From the NCBI RefSeq assembly GCF_004402375.1, contig NZ_SOGJ01000011.1, forward strand, positions 62,001 to 126,000: 64,000 nt of DNA, given 5' to 3'. A program made the position numbers and the translations under genes. This stretch comes from Cryobacterium breve. Lineage in GTDB: Bacteria > Actinomycetota > Actinomycetes > Actinomycetales > Microbacteriaceae. Shown here piece by piece: positions 36,348 through 44,960 of the stretch (position 1 is the stretch's first letter; each line of letters begins with the position of its first letter). The notes under the pieces were generated by a model that was not told the origin of the DNA, did not search any database, and saw nothing but the letters and a program-made list of their open reading frames with translations.

Positions 36348-37355
36348 ATGACCTTCGTACCAGCTCCGAACCGCTATGCCGACATGACCTACCGCCGCAC
36401 CGGACGGAGCGGCCTCAAGCTGCCGGCGCTGTCCCTCGGCCTCTGGCACAACTTCGGCCACGAGCGCCCGATCGAGCCACAGCGCGCCATCCTGCGGCGT
36501 GCCTTCGACCTGGGGGTCACCCACTTCGACCTGGCCAACAACTACGGCCCTCCTCCCGGGGCCGCCGAAACCAACTTCGGCCGTATCTTCGCCGAGGACT
36601 TCCGCGCCTACCGGGACGAAATGATCATCTCCAGCAAGGCCGGCTACGACATGTGGCCCGGCCCCTACGGCGATTTCGGCTCCCGCAAGTACCTGCTCTC
36701 CTCCCTCGACGCGAGCCTGGGCCGGCTCGGGGTCGACTACGTCGACATCTTCTACTCCCACCGACCCGACCCGGAGACGCCCATCGAGGAGACCATGGGC
36801 GCGCTGGCCTCGGCGGTGCAGCAGGGCAAGGCCCTCTATGTCGGCATCTCGAGCTACACACCCGAGCAGACTCGGGCGGCGGCGGCGGCCCTGGCCGAGC
36901 ACAGGATCCCGCTACTGATCCACCAACCGCGCTATTCGATGTTCGACCGGCACGTCGAAGACGGGCTCTTCCCCGTGCTTGACGAGCTCGGCGTGGGCAG
37001 CATCGTGTTCTCGCCTCTCGCGCAGGGTCTGCTCACCGACCGTTACCTGGACGGGTCCGTGCCGGCCGGCTCGCGGGTCGCGACGAGCGGTTTCCTCTCG
37101 GAAGAGGTGCTCACGGACACCTACCTGAGCCGTGCCCGTGCCCTCAATGCGATCGCCGCCGAACGCGGCCAGACGCTGGCCCAGCTGGCGGTGACCTGGA
37201 TCCTGCGCCAGCCATCCGTCACCAGCGTGCTGGTCGGCGCGAGCAGCGTGAACCAGCTCGAGCAGAACGTGGCCGCGCTCGACGCTCCGGCCCTGACTCA
37301 AGGGGAGATCGACGCCATCGAACCGTACGCCGTGCACGGCACCGGACTGGGCTGA
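36348..37355 (+). CDS. Aldo/keto reductase (YghZ/L-glyceraldehyde-3-phosphate reductase-like)
   Basis: The 335-residue NADPH-dependent reductase has the AKR tetrad: aspartate and tyrosine in FDLANNYGPPPG, lysine in ISSKAGYDMWPGPYG and histidine in IFYSHRPD. WHNFGHERP and MWPGPYGDFGSRKYL are typical of the YghZ subgroup, which reduces methylglyoxal and L-glyceraldehyde-3-phosphate. The gene is divergent from msrA and shares its 17-bp promoter gap, which hints at a common redox or aldehyde stress theme, though this is inference. Confidence 0.92.
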   Translation: MTFVPAPNRYADMTYRRTGRSGLKLPALSLGLWHNFGHERPIEPQRAILRRAFDLGVTHFDLANNYGPPPGAAETNFGRIFAEDFRAYRDEMIISSKAGYDMWPGPYGDFGSRKYLLSSLDASLGRLGVDYVDIFYSHRPDPETPIEETMGALASAVQQGKALYVGISSYTPEQTRAAAAALAEHRIPLLIHQPRYSMFDRHVEDGLFPVLDELGVGSIVFSPLAQGLLTDRYLDGSVPAGSRVATSGFLSEEVLTDTYLSRARALNAIAAERGQTLAQLAVTWILRQPSVTSVLVGASSVNQLEQNVAALDAPALTQGEIDAIEPYAVHGTGLG

Positions 37356-37389
37356 ACAACAAGGGTTACCGCTAGGCCCTCCTGGTGTA

Positions 37390-37507
37390 GCTGCTCTCCG
37401 GCAATCTCCAAGCCGCGTGCCTTCCCCTGTGCCCGCTGATGCTGTGGAACGGCCTCTTCGGCTCGATCGACCCGAACCTGCTCTGGTATCTGGCGCTGGC
37501 CCGCTGA
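37390..37507 (+). pseudogene. Possible fragment of a membrane protein
   Basis: After a TAG at 37388-37390 the plus-strand frame encodes a hydrophobic run ending PLMLWNGLFGSIDPNLLWYLALAR and a stop at 37505-37507. It resembles the C-terminal transmembrane end of a transporter and lacks any start or upstream portion. The rest of the 338-bp gap (37356-37693) shows nothing else coding. Could be chance. Confidence 0.25.
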
Positions 37508-37693
37508 CTGCGTCGGCGGCCGGCATTGTCGCCGCCCAGACCGCCGGACCGCACCGGGACGTCGACCCGACCTTGGCCAGCCAGGACCGGGCCCTGGTGA
37601 GCGGCCCTCTGCGGCCGCCCCTGACACCATGTCGGTGGCTCGCCATAGCCTGATGCAACCACCAACCACGGCCGGCCGATCTCGGAGGATTCA

Positions 37694-37957
37694 ATGTCCA
37701 CATCAGCGTCCACGACAGCCATGTGCACCTCCGCCGGCGCGCCGCGCCTGCCGGTCATCCGCGGACTCCAGTTCATGCCCGTGAAGGACGGACTGTGGCG
37801 GGTCTCGAACCGGTCCGGCATGGTGCTCGGCCACATCGAGCAATCCAGCGAGGCCGACGGCGACCGCTTCGCCGCACGGCGCATGATCGCGGCCACCCGC
37901 ACGATGACCCTCGGCTCATTCTGGCGGATCGACGACGCCGCCGACTGCTTCCGCTGA
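37694..37957 (+). CDS. Small conserved hypothetical protein
   Basis: An 87-residue protein with a consensus ribosome-binding site (CGGAGGATTCA) before its ATG. The core is VKDGLWRVSNRSGMVLGHIEQ followed by DRFAARRM and SFWRIDDAADCF, a compact beta-rich pattern; the tryptophan-valine start and the final WR.DDAADC look conserved. Such ~80-residue proteins occur widely in Microbacteriaceae with no assigned function. No operon partner: 76 bp separate it from the next gene, which has its own promoter. Confidence 0.72.
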   Translation: MSTSASTTAMCTSAGAPRLPVIRGLQFMPVKDGLWRVSNRSGMVLGHIEQSSEADGDRFAARRMIAATRTMTLGSFWRIDDAADCFR

Positions 37958-38021
37958 CCCGCGGAGAAATCCGACCAGAGGGCACGCCGAGTCCTTCCCC
38001 GAAATTGGGCCTTCGGGCCGG

Positions 38022-38027
38022 TAAAGT
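38022..38027 (+). promoter_or_regulatory. -10 box of the 38034 gene (leaderless)
   Basis: TAAAGT followed by six bases and the ATG at 38034. Confidence 0.5.
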
Positions 38028-38033
38028 GCGCTC

Positions 38034-38732
38034 ATGCAGTGGTGGAATAGTTTCGTATCCTGGCTCACGGCAGCCAGCAATCAGTCCATGGTTTTCAGCG
38101 CCGTGGTGCTCATCGTCTCGATCGTCGTCGCCAGTCTTTTGGCGGCTCTGGTCTCTCGTGGGGCGATCAAGCGCCTCCTCGCGCAGAACGATCGGGCGCT
38201 CAAGGCTGCGGTGATCGGCACCCTCGTCGATGCCGCGACCGAGGCATCCGTCTGGAATTCTTTGACTCCGCAGGAGCAGGTTCTGGCGGACCGCGCCGTG
38301 GGCCAGGCCGACGTGCAGCTGCGGTTGCTGCCGATCAAGGGATCGAGCGTGGCCGCGAACTGGGCAGCTCACCAGCTGGCCGAGCTCAAGCGCACCTCGG
38401 CCACCTTCGGCTACCAGCTGGAGCCGGCGCTGGTCGAATTCCGCGACCGCCTCGTCGAATGGCAGGAAAAGCCGGGCCGCACGCGCAAGGTGTTCCAGAG
38501 CGACCTCGACCGGTGGAAGGTCACGAAGTCCAGCTCGGAGAAGAATCTCATCGCCGAGCAGGATGCCTGGGCGGCACAGCAGCACCACGACCAGTACGCC
38601 GCCCAGCCGGCCGCTCCTGTGCCTGCCCCGGTGAACTACGCGGCCGGCACGGCCTCGCCGTCGACCGAGACCCAGCGCCTGCTCGACGACGTTCAGGCGC
38701 TCGAGGTTCGTCCCACCCCACTCCAGAGCTAG
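38034..38732 (+). CDS. Membrane-anchored protein of unknown function
   Basis: The 232-residue protein has one N-terminal transmembrane helix (about residues 18-41, MVFSAVVLIVSIVVASLLAALV), then a largely helical cytoplasmic or external domain rich in charged residues (LKAAVIGTLVDAATEASVWNSL, AANWAAHQLAELKRTSATFGYQLEPALVEFRDRL). A Pro/Ala/Gln-rich tail ends it. I do not recognise the family; similar genes seem common in Microbacteriaceae. It is a single gene with a leaderless start. Confidence 0.75.
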   Translation: MQWWNSFVSWLTAASNQSMVFSAVVLIVSIVVASLLAALVSRGAIKRLLAQNDRALKAAVIGTLVDAATEASVWNSLTPQEQVLADRAVGQADVQLRLLPIKGSSVAANWAAHQLAELKRTSATFGYQLEPALVEFRDRLVEWQEKPGRTRKVFQSDLDRWKVTKSSSEKNLIAEQDAWAAQQHHDQYAAQPAAPVPAPVNYAAGTASPSTETQRLLDDVQALEVRPTPLQS

Positions 38733-38851
38733 CCGGTCTCACCCCGCCCCACCCTCTCACCGAGCCGTGAATCTCCTCCCTGTTCCACAAAAGAATAGGA
38801 GCGGACCTCACGGTTCGGACCGAGGGGACGGCTGCGTGCCGACACGGCCGG

Positions 38852-39679
38852 CTACAGGGGGCGCCACCATGCGTCGAACATCGAGGCCGGCACCTGTCGC
38901 TTGTGTTCGCTGCTCAGATAGCGCTTCTCGATGGTCTCGGCGACCGAGTCGTCGACAGGCAGCCCCTCCAGGAAATCGTCGATCTCTTCGTACCGTAGCC
39001 CCAGGTTGGCCTCGTCGGTCTGGCCGGGATCGTCGTCGAGCAGGTCAGCGGTCGGAGCCTTGAGGTAGAGCCGGTCCGGCGCCCCCAACTCTACGAGCAG
39101 CGCGCGCCCCTGGCGCTTGGTCAGCCCGGTGAGGGGCAGCAGATCCGTGCCACCGTCGCCGTATTTGGTGAAGAAGCCCGTGACCGCCTCGGCCGCGTGG
39201 TCGGTCCCCACGACGAGCAGGCCGGCGGAGCCGGCGAGGGCGTACTGCGCGACCATGCGCATTCGGGCCTTGACGTTGCCCTTGTCGAAGTCGGGCAGCG
39301 GACGCCCCGTGGCATCGGCGAATTCGGCTTCGAGACCGTCAACGGCACGCCCGATGTCGAATGTGACGGTCGACGCGGGCCGGATGAATTCCAGGGCCAG
39401 CTGGGCGTCTTCCTCGTCGCGCTGCACCCGGTAGGGCAGGCGTACAGCCTGGAACACGGCGGGATGTCCCGCCACGGCCAGCTGCTCAACGGCCAGCTGG
39501 CATAGGCGGCCGGCGAGGCTCGAGTCCTGGCCGCCGCTGATGCCGAGAACGAGGCCCCGAGCGCCGGTGCGCAGCAGGTAGTCGGCAAGGAACTGAACCC
39601 TGCGGCGCACCTCGCCCGCGGGATCGATCCGGGGGGACACGTTCAGTTCCGCGATGATTCGGGTCTGTAGTTCTCGCAT
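38852..39679 (-). CDS. nadE: Ammonia-dependent NAD+ synthetase
   Basis: Last step of NAD biosynthesis, amidation of nicotinate adenine dinucleotide with ATP. The 275-residue protein has the N-type ATP pyrophosphatase loop [10 protein letters not shown] and the downstream [16 protein letters not shown] segment ([13 protein letters not shown]), [20 protein letters not shown] and [14 protein letters not shown]. The absence of a nitrilase-like glutaminase domain means it uses free ammonia. Leaderless: TAGATT lies 6 bp before the ATG. Confidence 0.94.
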   Translation of the reverse strand: MRELQTRIIAELNVSPRIDPAGEVRRRVQFLADYLLRTGARGLVLGISGGQDSSLAGRLCQLAVEQLAVAGHPAVFQAVRLPYRVQRDEEDAQLALEFIRPASTVTFDIGRAVDGLEAEFADATGRPLPDFDKGNVKARMRMVAQYALAGSAGLLVVGTDHAAEAVTGFFTKYGDGGTDLLPLTGLTKRQGRALLVELGAPDRLYLKAPTADLLDDDPGQTDEANLGLRYEEIDDFLEGLPVDDSVAETIEKRYLSSEHKRQVPASMFDAWWRPL

Positions 39680-39685
39680 CCGATA

Positions 39686-39691
39686 AATCTA
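39686..39691 (-). promoter_or_regulatory. -10 box of nadE (leaderless)
   Basis: TAGATT on the minus strand with six bases (TATCGG) to the nadE ATG. Confidence 0.55.
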
Positions 39692-39742
39692 CCAACCCGA
39701 CGAACGGCAGGCGGGATTCACGGGTGTTTCGCCGGTGCCCGC

Positions 39743-40468
39743 TCAGTCAGTGAGTCGACGCAGCGTTTCCAGCACGACAGCGGCTGAGCGGTCGGCCGCG
39801 TCGTCCACGTGGGTGAGGTGGTCGTCTACCGGACCGCACAGGTCGGAGATGCCGCGGATCGCCACGAAGGGGACCCTGTGCGCGAAGCAGGTCTGGGCCG
39901 CACCCACGGATTCCATGTCGGTGGCGAGAACCCCGGGGAATAGCACACGGAGGAGTTCGGCACGTTCTACACTCACGAAGGCGTCGTTGGAGACCAGCAG
40001 CCCACGGTGCACGACCAGCGCGGAACCGTCGGGCATCCGGGTCGGGGAGTCAGCCAGGCTATGCGCCGCTGGCGCTCCGATGTACCGGGCCGGCATGCCG
40101 GGCACCTGCCCGAGCGCATAGCCGAAGGCCCGTGCATCGGCGTCGCTGTTCAGGTACTCGCTGCCGATGACGACCTCGCCCACCTGAACGTGCACGCCGA
40201 TCCCTCCGGCCGAACCCGCACTGATCACCAGGGGGGTCGCCTCGGAATCGTCGGCGCGTGCAGCGAGAATGGCGGATGTCGCCGCTCCGGCCGCGTTGAC
40301 CAGCCCGATCCCGCTCTGCACGAGCAGCACCTCGCGACCGGCCAGGGTGAGCCGTTGTTGCCGGGCCCTCCCGACTGTGACCGGAGGGGCGGAAGCGGTG
40401 GCCATGGCCAGGAACGGTGCGGCCTCCTCATCCATCGCGACCAGGATGATCGCTTCAACGACGCTCAC
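39743..40468 (-). CDS. mtn: 5'-methylthioadenosine/S-adenosylhomocysteine nucleosidase
   Basis: Hydrolyses S-adenosylhomocysteine to adenine and S-ribosylhomocysteine, the substrate of LuxS. The 241-residue protein has [13 protein letters not shown] at its start, the conserved glycine-rich [20 protein letters not shown] and the [13 protein letters not shown] pocket with the catalytic aspartate in GISDLCG. The GTG at 40468 overlaps the luxS stop by 4 bp, so the two steps of the pathway are translationally coupled. Confidence 0.93.
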   Translation of the reverse strand: MSVVEAIILVAMDEEAAPFLAMATASAPPVTVGRARQQRLTLAGREVLLVQSGIGLVNAAGAATSAILAARADDSEATPLVISAGSAGGIGVHVQVGEVVIGSEYLNSDADARAFGYALGQVPGMPARYIGAPAAHSLADSPTRMPDGSALVVHRGLLVSNDAFVSVERAELLRVLFPGVLATDMESVGAAQTCFAHRVPFVAIRGISDLCGPVDDHLTHVDDAADRSAAVVLETLRRLTD

Positions 40469-40932
40469 GCGGTGACGGTGGCCCAGTCGCCGCGGGCAGC
40501 CAGGAAGGTCTTCACCGCTTCCTGGGCTGCGCTCAAGGAGTGGTTCGCTCCCCAGCCGCACTGCACCTCGTTGGCGGCGGGCACCTCGGTGGCGCCGATG
40601 ATGTCGGTCATGGTGGCCTCGATCAGCAGAAGCACCTCAGCGTACGCCGGCTGGCCTTGCAGGATCAGGTAGAAGCCGGTCTGGCAGCCCATCGGCGAGA
40701 AGTCGATGACCCGATCGGAATGGTTGCGGGAGTGCTCGGCGAAGAGGTGCTCAATCGAGTGCACCGCCGGCATCTTCAGGTGCGCCACATTGGGTTGAGT
40801 GAAGCGCACGTCGTATTTGACCAGGGTGTCCCCGTGCGGGAGCACCTTGGTGTCGGCCAGGCGCACGTACGGTGCAGCGACGGTGCGGTGGTCGAGGTTG
40901 AACGATTCGACATTCATGCGTGGCTGGTTCAC
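40465..40932 (-). CDS. luxS: S-ribosylhomocysteine lyase LuxS
   Basis: Splits S-ribosylhomocysteine into homocysteine and the AI-2 precursor DPD, recycling the methyl cycle. The 155-residue protein has the metal site [14 protein letters not shown] and the third ligand cysteine in GCQTGFYL. The start is the GTG at 40932 behind GGGAGATCAC; an ATG 15 bp later is an alternative. It is the first gene of luxS-mtn. tRNA-Arg ends 50 bp upstream on the same strand and may share its transcript. Confidence 0.96.
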   Translation of the reverse strand: MNQPRMNVESFNLDHRTVAAPYVRLADTKVLPHGDTLVKYDVRFTQPNVAHLKMPAVHSIEHLFAEHSRNHSDRVIDFSPMGCQTGFYLILQGQPAYAEVLLLIEATMTDIIGATEVPAANEVQCGWGANHSLSAAQEAVKTFLAARGDWATVTA

Positions 40933-40981
40933 GTGATCTCCCTGAGAACGGTGAGTCGGTGGTGCGACGGCGGTGCGACGG

Positions 40982-41054
40982 TGCCCCCGGTAGGAATCGA
41001 ACCTACGACAAGCGGATTAGAAGGCCGCTGCTCTATCCACTGAGCTACGGGGGC
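40982..41054 (-). tRNA. tRNA-Arg (anticodon TCT)
   Basis: Acceptor stem GCCCCCG/CGGGGGC, discriminator A, no encoded CCA. The anticodon loop CTTCTAA gives TCT. The anticodon stem has a C-T mismatch at positions 31-39, otherwise all stems pair. Confidence 0.92.
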
Positions 41055-41097
41055 GAAAGAACGTTCAACGATACCGCAGTCAATGGCCGGGAGGTGC

Positions 41098-41358
41098 TCA
41101 GAGCGCCTTCGCGGCCGCGACGAGCACCTGGGCGAGGGTCGGCACGCCCGTGGCCCGGAAGACTTCGGCCCCGTTCGCGTCCCGCACGATCACTGTGGGG
41201 GTGGTGCGGATTCCGTCGGTTTCGGCTTCGGCGACATCCCGAGCCACATCCAATTCACGCACGGATGCCTGTGACACCAGCCGCTCCACCTCGGCCAGCA
41301 CCGCACGGGTCTGCATGCACGGCTCGCAGAACGCGGAGGAGTAGTACGTCAATTCCAT
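41098..41358 (-). CDS. Thioredoxin-like small protein (CxxC)
   Basis: An 86-residue thioredoxin fold reduced to its core: MELTYYSSAFCEPCMQTRAVLAEV with the redox pair C11-E-P-C14, and the cis-proline segment IRTTPTVIV. It is shorter than a normal thioredoxin and closer in size to glutaredoxin/NrdH types. Leaderless: TAGACT lies 7 bp before the ATG. Confidence 0.88.
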   Translation of the reverse strand: MELTYYSSAFCEPCMQTRAVLAEVERLVSQASVRELDVARDVAEAETDGIRTTPTVIVRDANGAEVFRATGVPTLAQVLVAAAKAL

Positions 41359-41365
41359 GTTCCGT

Positions 41366-41371
41366 AGTCTA
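41366..41371 (-). promoter_or_regulatory. -10 box of the small thioredoxin gene (leaderless)
   Basis: TAGACT on the minus strand, seven bases before the ATG at 41358. Confidence 0.5.
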
Positions 41372-41417
41372 CGGAGCGCCTCTCTCCGACGCTGCGGTAC
41401 CGGTCGGTGGCCGCCGA

Positions 41418-41423
41418 TAGACT
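41418..41423 (+). promoter_or_regulatory. -10 box of orn (leaderless)
   Basis: TAGACT followed by six bases and the ATG at 41430. Confidence 0.6.
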
Positions 41424-41429
41424 CGGCCT

Positions 41430-42050
41430 ATGACAAAAAGTAGTGACCGGTTGGTATGGATCGACTGCGAAATGACCGGTTTGGACATTGACGCCGATGA
41501 ACTGGTGGAAATCGCGGTGGTGATCACCGACTACGACCTCAACATCATCGGCCCAGGCCTCGACCTCATCATCAAGCCGAGCGCAGCCGCCCTTGAGAAC
41601 ATGAACGACTTCGTGCGCAACATGCATGTGACCAGCGGGCTGATCACCGAGATCCCGAACGGCATCAGCGCCGCCGAAGCCGAGACCCTCGTTCTCGAAT
41701 ACGTGCTCACGTTCATCCCGGCCGATCAGAAGGCGCCGCTGGCCGGCAACTCCATCGGCACCGACCGGGCGTTCTTGACCAAGTACATGCCCCGCCTGGA
41801 CAACCAACTGCACTATCGCAACGTCGATGTGTCCTCGATCAAGGAACTCGCCCGGCGCTGGTATCCCCGGGTCTACTTCAATGCCCCCGCCAAAGACGGC
41901 GGACACCGCGCCCTGGCCGATATCCTCGAGTCCATCCGCGAGCTGGCGTACTATCGCCAGACCGTGTTCGTGGCCGACTCTGGACCCTCCAGCGAGCAGG
42001 CGAAGACCAGCGCAGCCGAGGTCGTGAACATTTTCGCTCCGAACATGTAA
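41430..42050 (+). CDS. orn: Oligoribonuclease
   Basis: A DEDDh 3'-5' exonuclease that degrades 2-5 nt RNA and pGpG. The 206-residue protein has the first motif [11 protein letters not shown] (D12, E14 catalytic), NSIGTDRAF, and the third motif [11 protein letters not shown] with the general-base histidine. It lies just upstream of tRNA-His and has a leaderless start. Confidence 0.96.
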   Translation: MTKSSDRLVWIDCEMTGLDIDADELVEIAVVITDYDLNIIGPGLDLIIKPSAAALENMNDFVRNMHVTSGLITEIPNGISAAEAETLVLEYVLTFIPADQKAPLAGNSIGTDRAFLTKYMPRLDNQLHYRNVDVSSIKELARRWYPRVYFNAPAKDGGHRALADILESIRELAYYRQTVFVADSGPSSEQAKTSAAEVVNIFAPNM

Positions 42051-42090
42051 TACACTTGCTGAGTTGCCTTCCCCTGGGATCGCAACGAAT

Positions 42091-42167
42091 GGTGGGTATA
42101 GCTCAGCTGGTAGAGCATCCGGTTGTGGTCCGGAAGGCCGCGGGTTCAAGCCCCGTTACTCACCCCA
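42091..42167 (+). tRNA. tRNA-His (anticodon GTG), CCA encoded
   Basis: G-1 (42091) is encoded and pairs with discriminator C (42164); the acceptor stem is GTGGGTA/TACTCAC with one wobble pair. Anticodon GTG lies in the loop of CGG TTGTGGT CCG. The CCA (42165-42167) is encoded. It follows orn by 40 bp. Confidence 0.95.
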
Positions 42168-42316
42168 ATGGAAACACGCAGTGGCCGCTATGCGGTCGTG
42201 TGACCGGAGTACGCTCTTCCGGTCGCACGACCGCTCCCGTACCGCTGCCCCTGCCGGTCTTCGCCTCGGTCTCCCGCCGGTCCAACGACGCCGGGACAGC
42301 CGAAAGTGGTCTCTTC

Positions 42317-43213
42317 ATGCGTGCTCGTGTCGCCCTCCCCTTCGCCGTTGCGATGGCCGGCCTGCTGCTCACCGGCTGCGTCGACAACACCGTGCCGGTC
42401 GCAGGCCCGGCAAGAACCGCTCCCGCCCGCATCGTGAGCGAGGACACCGCCGCCTCGGCACTGCTCCCGGAGAATGTGCGCGCCTCCGGCACGCTCGTGA
42501 TCGGCACGAGCCCCAATTACTCTCCCAACGAGTTCAAGGATGCGGCCGGCAACCCGATTGGTTGGGGCGTCGAATTGGGCACCGCGGTCGCAGCCAAGCT
42601 GGGGCTTACCGCCGACTACGCGGTGGCAAACTTCGACACCATCATCCCGAGCCTCATGGGCGGCAAGATAGATGTGGGCAACTCGTCATTCACCGACAAC
42701 CGGAAGCGCGAGGAGCAGGTCGACTTCGTCAACTACTACAGCGCCGGCATCCAGTGGGCCTCCTCCACCGGCACCACCGTAGACCCGGATGACGCCTGCG
42801 GCCTGAAAGTCGCCGTTCAGACCGCCAGCTACGAGGACACCGAAGAGATTCCCGCTCGCAGCGCGGCTTGTGTCGCAGCCGGCAAGCCCCCGATCGTCAA
42901 GCTCAAGTTCGAGACCCAGGACCTGGCCGCCAACGCCACGGTGCTCGGCCAGGCCGATGCCTTCAGCGCCGATTCTCCCGTGACCCTCTACGCCATCAAG
43001 CGGACCGACGGCAAGCTGCACAAGGCCGGCAGCTCCGTCGACGAGGCTTCGTACGGCATGGCCGTGGCGAAGGACTCCGGCATGGCGGAAGCCGTGCAGG
43101 CCGCCCTGCAATCGATGGTCGCTGACGGCTCCTACGAAGAGATCCTCGCCACCTGGGGCGTCGCCGACGGCAGGGTGGCGACCATCACGATCAACGCGGC
43201 CGCGAACGACTGA
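42317..43213 (+). CDS. Amino-acid ABC transporter solute-binding lipoprotein
   Basis: A family 3 periplasmic-type binding protein of 298 residues. The lipoprotein signal ends LLLTGC (C21). The mature part opens with GTLVIGTSPNYSPNEFKDAAGNPIGWGVELGTAVAAKLG, then has the hinge segments VDFVNYYSAGIQW and GKIDVGNSSFTDN, with typical ligand-binding fold. No permease or ATPase gene is nearby, so it is an orphan binding protein that must dock on a transporter encoded elsewhere. I choose the ATG at 42317; no ribosome-binding site is obvious and the upstream open frame is not convincing. Confidence 0.88.
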   Translation: MRARVALPFAVAMAGLLLTGCVDNTVPVAGPARTAPARIVSEDTAASALLPENVRASGTLVIGTSPNYSPNEFKDAAGNPIGWGVELGTAVAAKLGLTADYAVANFDTIIPSLMGGKIDVGNSSFTDNRKREEQVDFVNYYSAGIQWASSTGTTVDPDDACGLKVAVQTASYEDTEEIPARSAACVAAGKPPIVKLKFETQDLAANATVLGQADAFSADSPVTLYAIKRTDGKLHKAGSSVDEASYGMAVAKDSGMAEAVQAALQSMVADGSYEEILATWGVADGRVATITINAAAND

Positions 43214-43248
43214 CTGGCCCGGGACCCGCTCCGTGAGATGCTGACGGG

Positions 43249-43617
43249 GTGCCTGATTCTGAACGGATGCCGCAGCTGACCCACGAGGACTTCGAACGCC
43301 TCGTCGTCGACGAGCTGGATCTGCTGCCGGACGACATGATCGACGGCCTGGACAACGTGATCTTCGTGGTCGAGGACCGGCCCGAGGATGGCACCCTCGA
43401 CACCCTCGGCATCTACGACGGGGTGGCCCTGACCGAGCGCGGGCAGTACGGCTTCGGCGAGATGCCGGACCGGATCGTGCTCTACCGCGAACCACTGCTG
43501 GAACTGTGCGCCGACCTCGACGAGCTTCGGGATCAAGTGCACATCACGCTCGTCCACGAAATCGCGCATTTCTACGGCATCGACGACGACAGGCTGCACG
43601 ACCTCGGCTGGGGATGA
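43249..43617 (+). CDS. Minimal zinc metallopeptidase-like protein (zincin family, DUF)
   Basis: The 122-residue protein ends with the zinc site HEIAHFYGIDDDRLHDLGWG, an HEXXH motif with a downstream aspartate that matches the small PF06262-type zincins found in many actinobacteria. Their substrates are unknown. It begins at a GTG (43249); an ATG at 43267 would make it 6 residues shorter. It sits 23 bp upstream of the degraded carboxypeptidase gene, which has its own leaderless promoter. Confidence 0.85.
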   Translation: MPDSERMPQLTHEDFERLVVDELDLLPDDMIDGLDNVIFVVEDRPEDGTLDTLGIYDGVALTERGQYGFGEMPDRIVLYREPLLELCADLDELRDQVHITLVHEIAHFYGIDDDRLHDLGWG

Positions 43618-43628
43618 CCAAGCACCGT

Positions 43629-43634
43629 TAGCCT
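43629..43634 (+). promoter_or_regulatory. -10 box of the carboxypeptidase-like gene (leaderless)
   Basis: TAGCCT followed by six bases and the ATG at 43641. Confidence 0.55.
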
Positions 43635-43640
43635 TGCGTC

Positions 43641-44942
43641 ATGAGTAGATTCCGGTCCGCCCGCGTCATCGGCGCCACGGTCGGCGCCCTCGTCATCCTG
43701 ACCATCGGCGTGTACGGCCCGGCCACCCTGCTCGGGCCGTTGCCGGCGGCCACAGCCACACGCGTCACCCCGGCAGCCGGCGAGGCGGTGCCGTTTCCGC
43801 CTGTACTGCCGGCCGTCGGCGGCAGCGCCGTCATCGGTTTGGCCGCGGTCGCCCCCGACCCTGCCGCGCCCGACGTGACAGTGCTGGACGCCGCCGCCCT
43901 CGCGACCACCGAACCTCTCGCCGTGGCCGGCACGATTGATCCGCTGCCGATGGCCGCCGCGACGAAGATCGTGACGGCCCTGGTCGTGCTCGACGCCAAG
44001 CCGCTGAGCTCTGGCGAGACCGGTCCGCAGGTCGCGATCACGGCCGCCGACTACCAGGGCTACATCGACTATGGCAATTCCGGAGCCCGAACTGTGGTCG
44101 TCTTCCCGGCCGAGCAGTGGACCCAGACGGAGCTGCTCCAGGCGATGATCCTCGGCTCCAGCAACAACCATGCGGACACCCTGGCCCGCTGGGCCTTCGG
44201 TTCCCTCGACGCGTATACCGCCGCGGCCAACGCCTGGCTGGCCGAGCAGGGGCTCGACGGTACGAGCGTCGCCGACGCCACCGGCCTCAGCGACGACAGC
44301 GTGGGCACGGCGAGCGATCTCGCCCGGCTCGCCGGCCTGGCCGCCACCGACCCGGTAGTCGCCGGCATCCTCGCCCAGCCTGCCTCAGCCCTGGTGGGCC
44401 AGCGTGGTGTCGACAACACCACGGCATTCCTAGTCGAGCAGGGGGTAACCGGCATCACGCGCAGCTACACCGACGGCGCCGGCATCTGCTTCCTCTTCAC
44501 CGCCCAGGTGCAGGGCCCCGATTCGGTCTACACCTTCGCCGGCGCCCTGATCGGCGAACCCGACTACGACGCACTCACCGCTGACGTCACCGCCCTGATG
44601 GAAAGCGCTCGCGCCGGAGTGCGCGATCTGCCGACCCTCGCCCAGGGTGACGTCTACGTGGAATTCACCACCCCGTGGGGTGCCGACGCCTCCGGAAGCG
44701 TGCGCACGGCCACGACCTCGTTCGGCTGGCAGGCCCAGACCCCGGACGCCGCCGCGGTGACCGTGGAGACCTTCGCCACCGGCCGCGCCGGCACGGTAGT
44801 CGGACGGGTCACGGTCGAGGCCGGCGGAGCCGAGGTGACGTCGAAGCTCGTGCTCGATCAGACGATCAGCGCGCCAGGACTCGGGTGGCGCCTGCTGCAT
44901 CCGGTGCCGATGATCTCGGCTCTGATCGAGTCGACCCGGTAG
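43641..44942 (+). CDS. D-alanyl-D-alanine carboxypeptidase homologue with lost active site
   Basis: A 433-residue protein with an N-terminal membrane helix (about residues 8-26) and a penicillin-binding S11-type fold. The motif expected as S-x-x-K reads M-A-A-A-T-K, with A106 in the place of the nucleophilic serine and K109 kept. The SxN motif (SSNN at 173-176) is present. The KTG motif is T273-R274-S275, so lysine and glycine are lost. The protein is therefore probably not a working D,D-carboxypeptidase but a binding or scaffold protein. Surrounding segments (TDGAGICFLF, KLVLDQTISAPGLGWRLLHP) still mark the family. Leaderless start. Confidence 0.82.
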   Translation: MSRFRSARVIGATVGALVILTIGVYGPATLLGPLPAATATRVTPAAGEAVPFPPVLPAVGGSAVIGLAAVAPDPAAPDVTVLDAAALATTEPLAVAGTIDPLPMAAATKIVTALVVLDAKPLSSGETGPQVAITAADYQGYIDYGNSGARTVVVFPAEQWTQTELLQAMILGSSNNHADTLARWAFGSLDAYTAAANAWLAEQGLDGTSVADATGLSDDSVGTASDLARLAGLAATDPVVAGILAQPASALVGQRGVDNTTAFLVEQGVTGITRSYTDGAGICFLFTAQVQGPDSVYTFAGALIGEPDYDALTADVTALMESARAGVRDLPTLAQGDVYVEFTTPWGADASGSVRTATTSFGWQAQTPDAAAVTVETFATGRAGTVVGRVTVEAGGAEVTSKLVLDQTISAPGLGWRLLHPVPMISALIESTR

Positions 44943-44960
44943 TTGACCCGGTGTGGGCCG

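Noticed and set aside
37372-37902. Minus-strand frame of 176 codons overlapping the small 37694 gene
   Set aside because: The plus-strand small gene has a consensus ribosome-binding site, and the minus frame has none and no motif.
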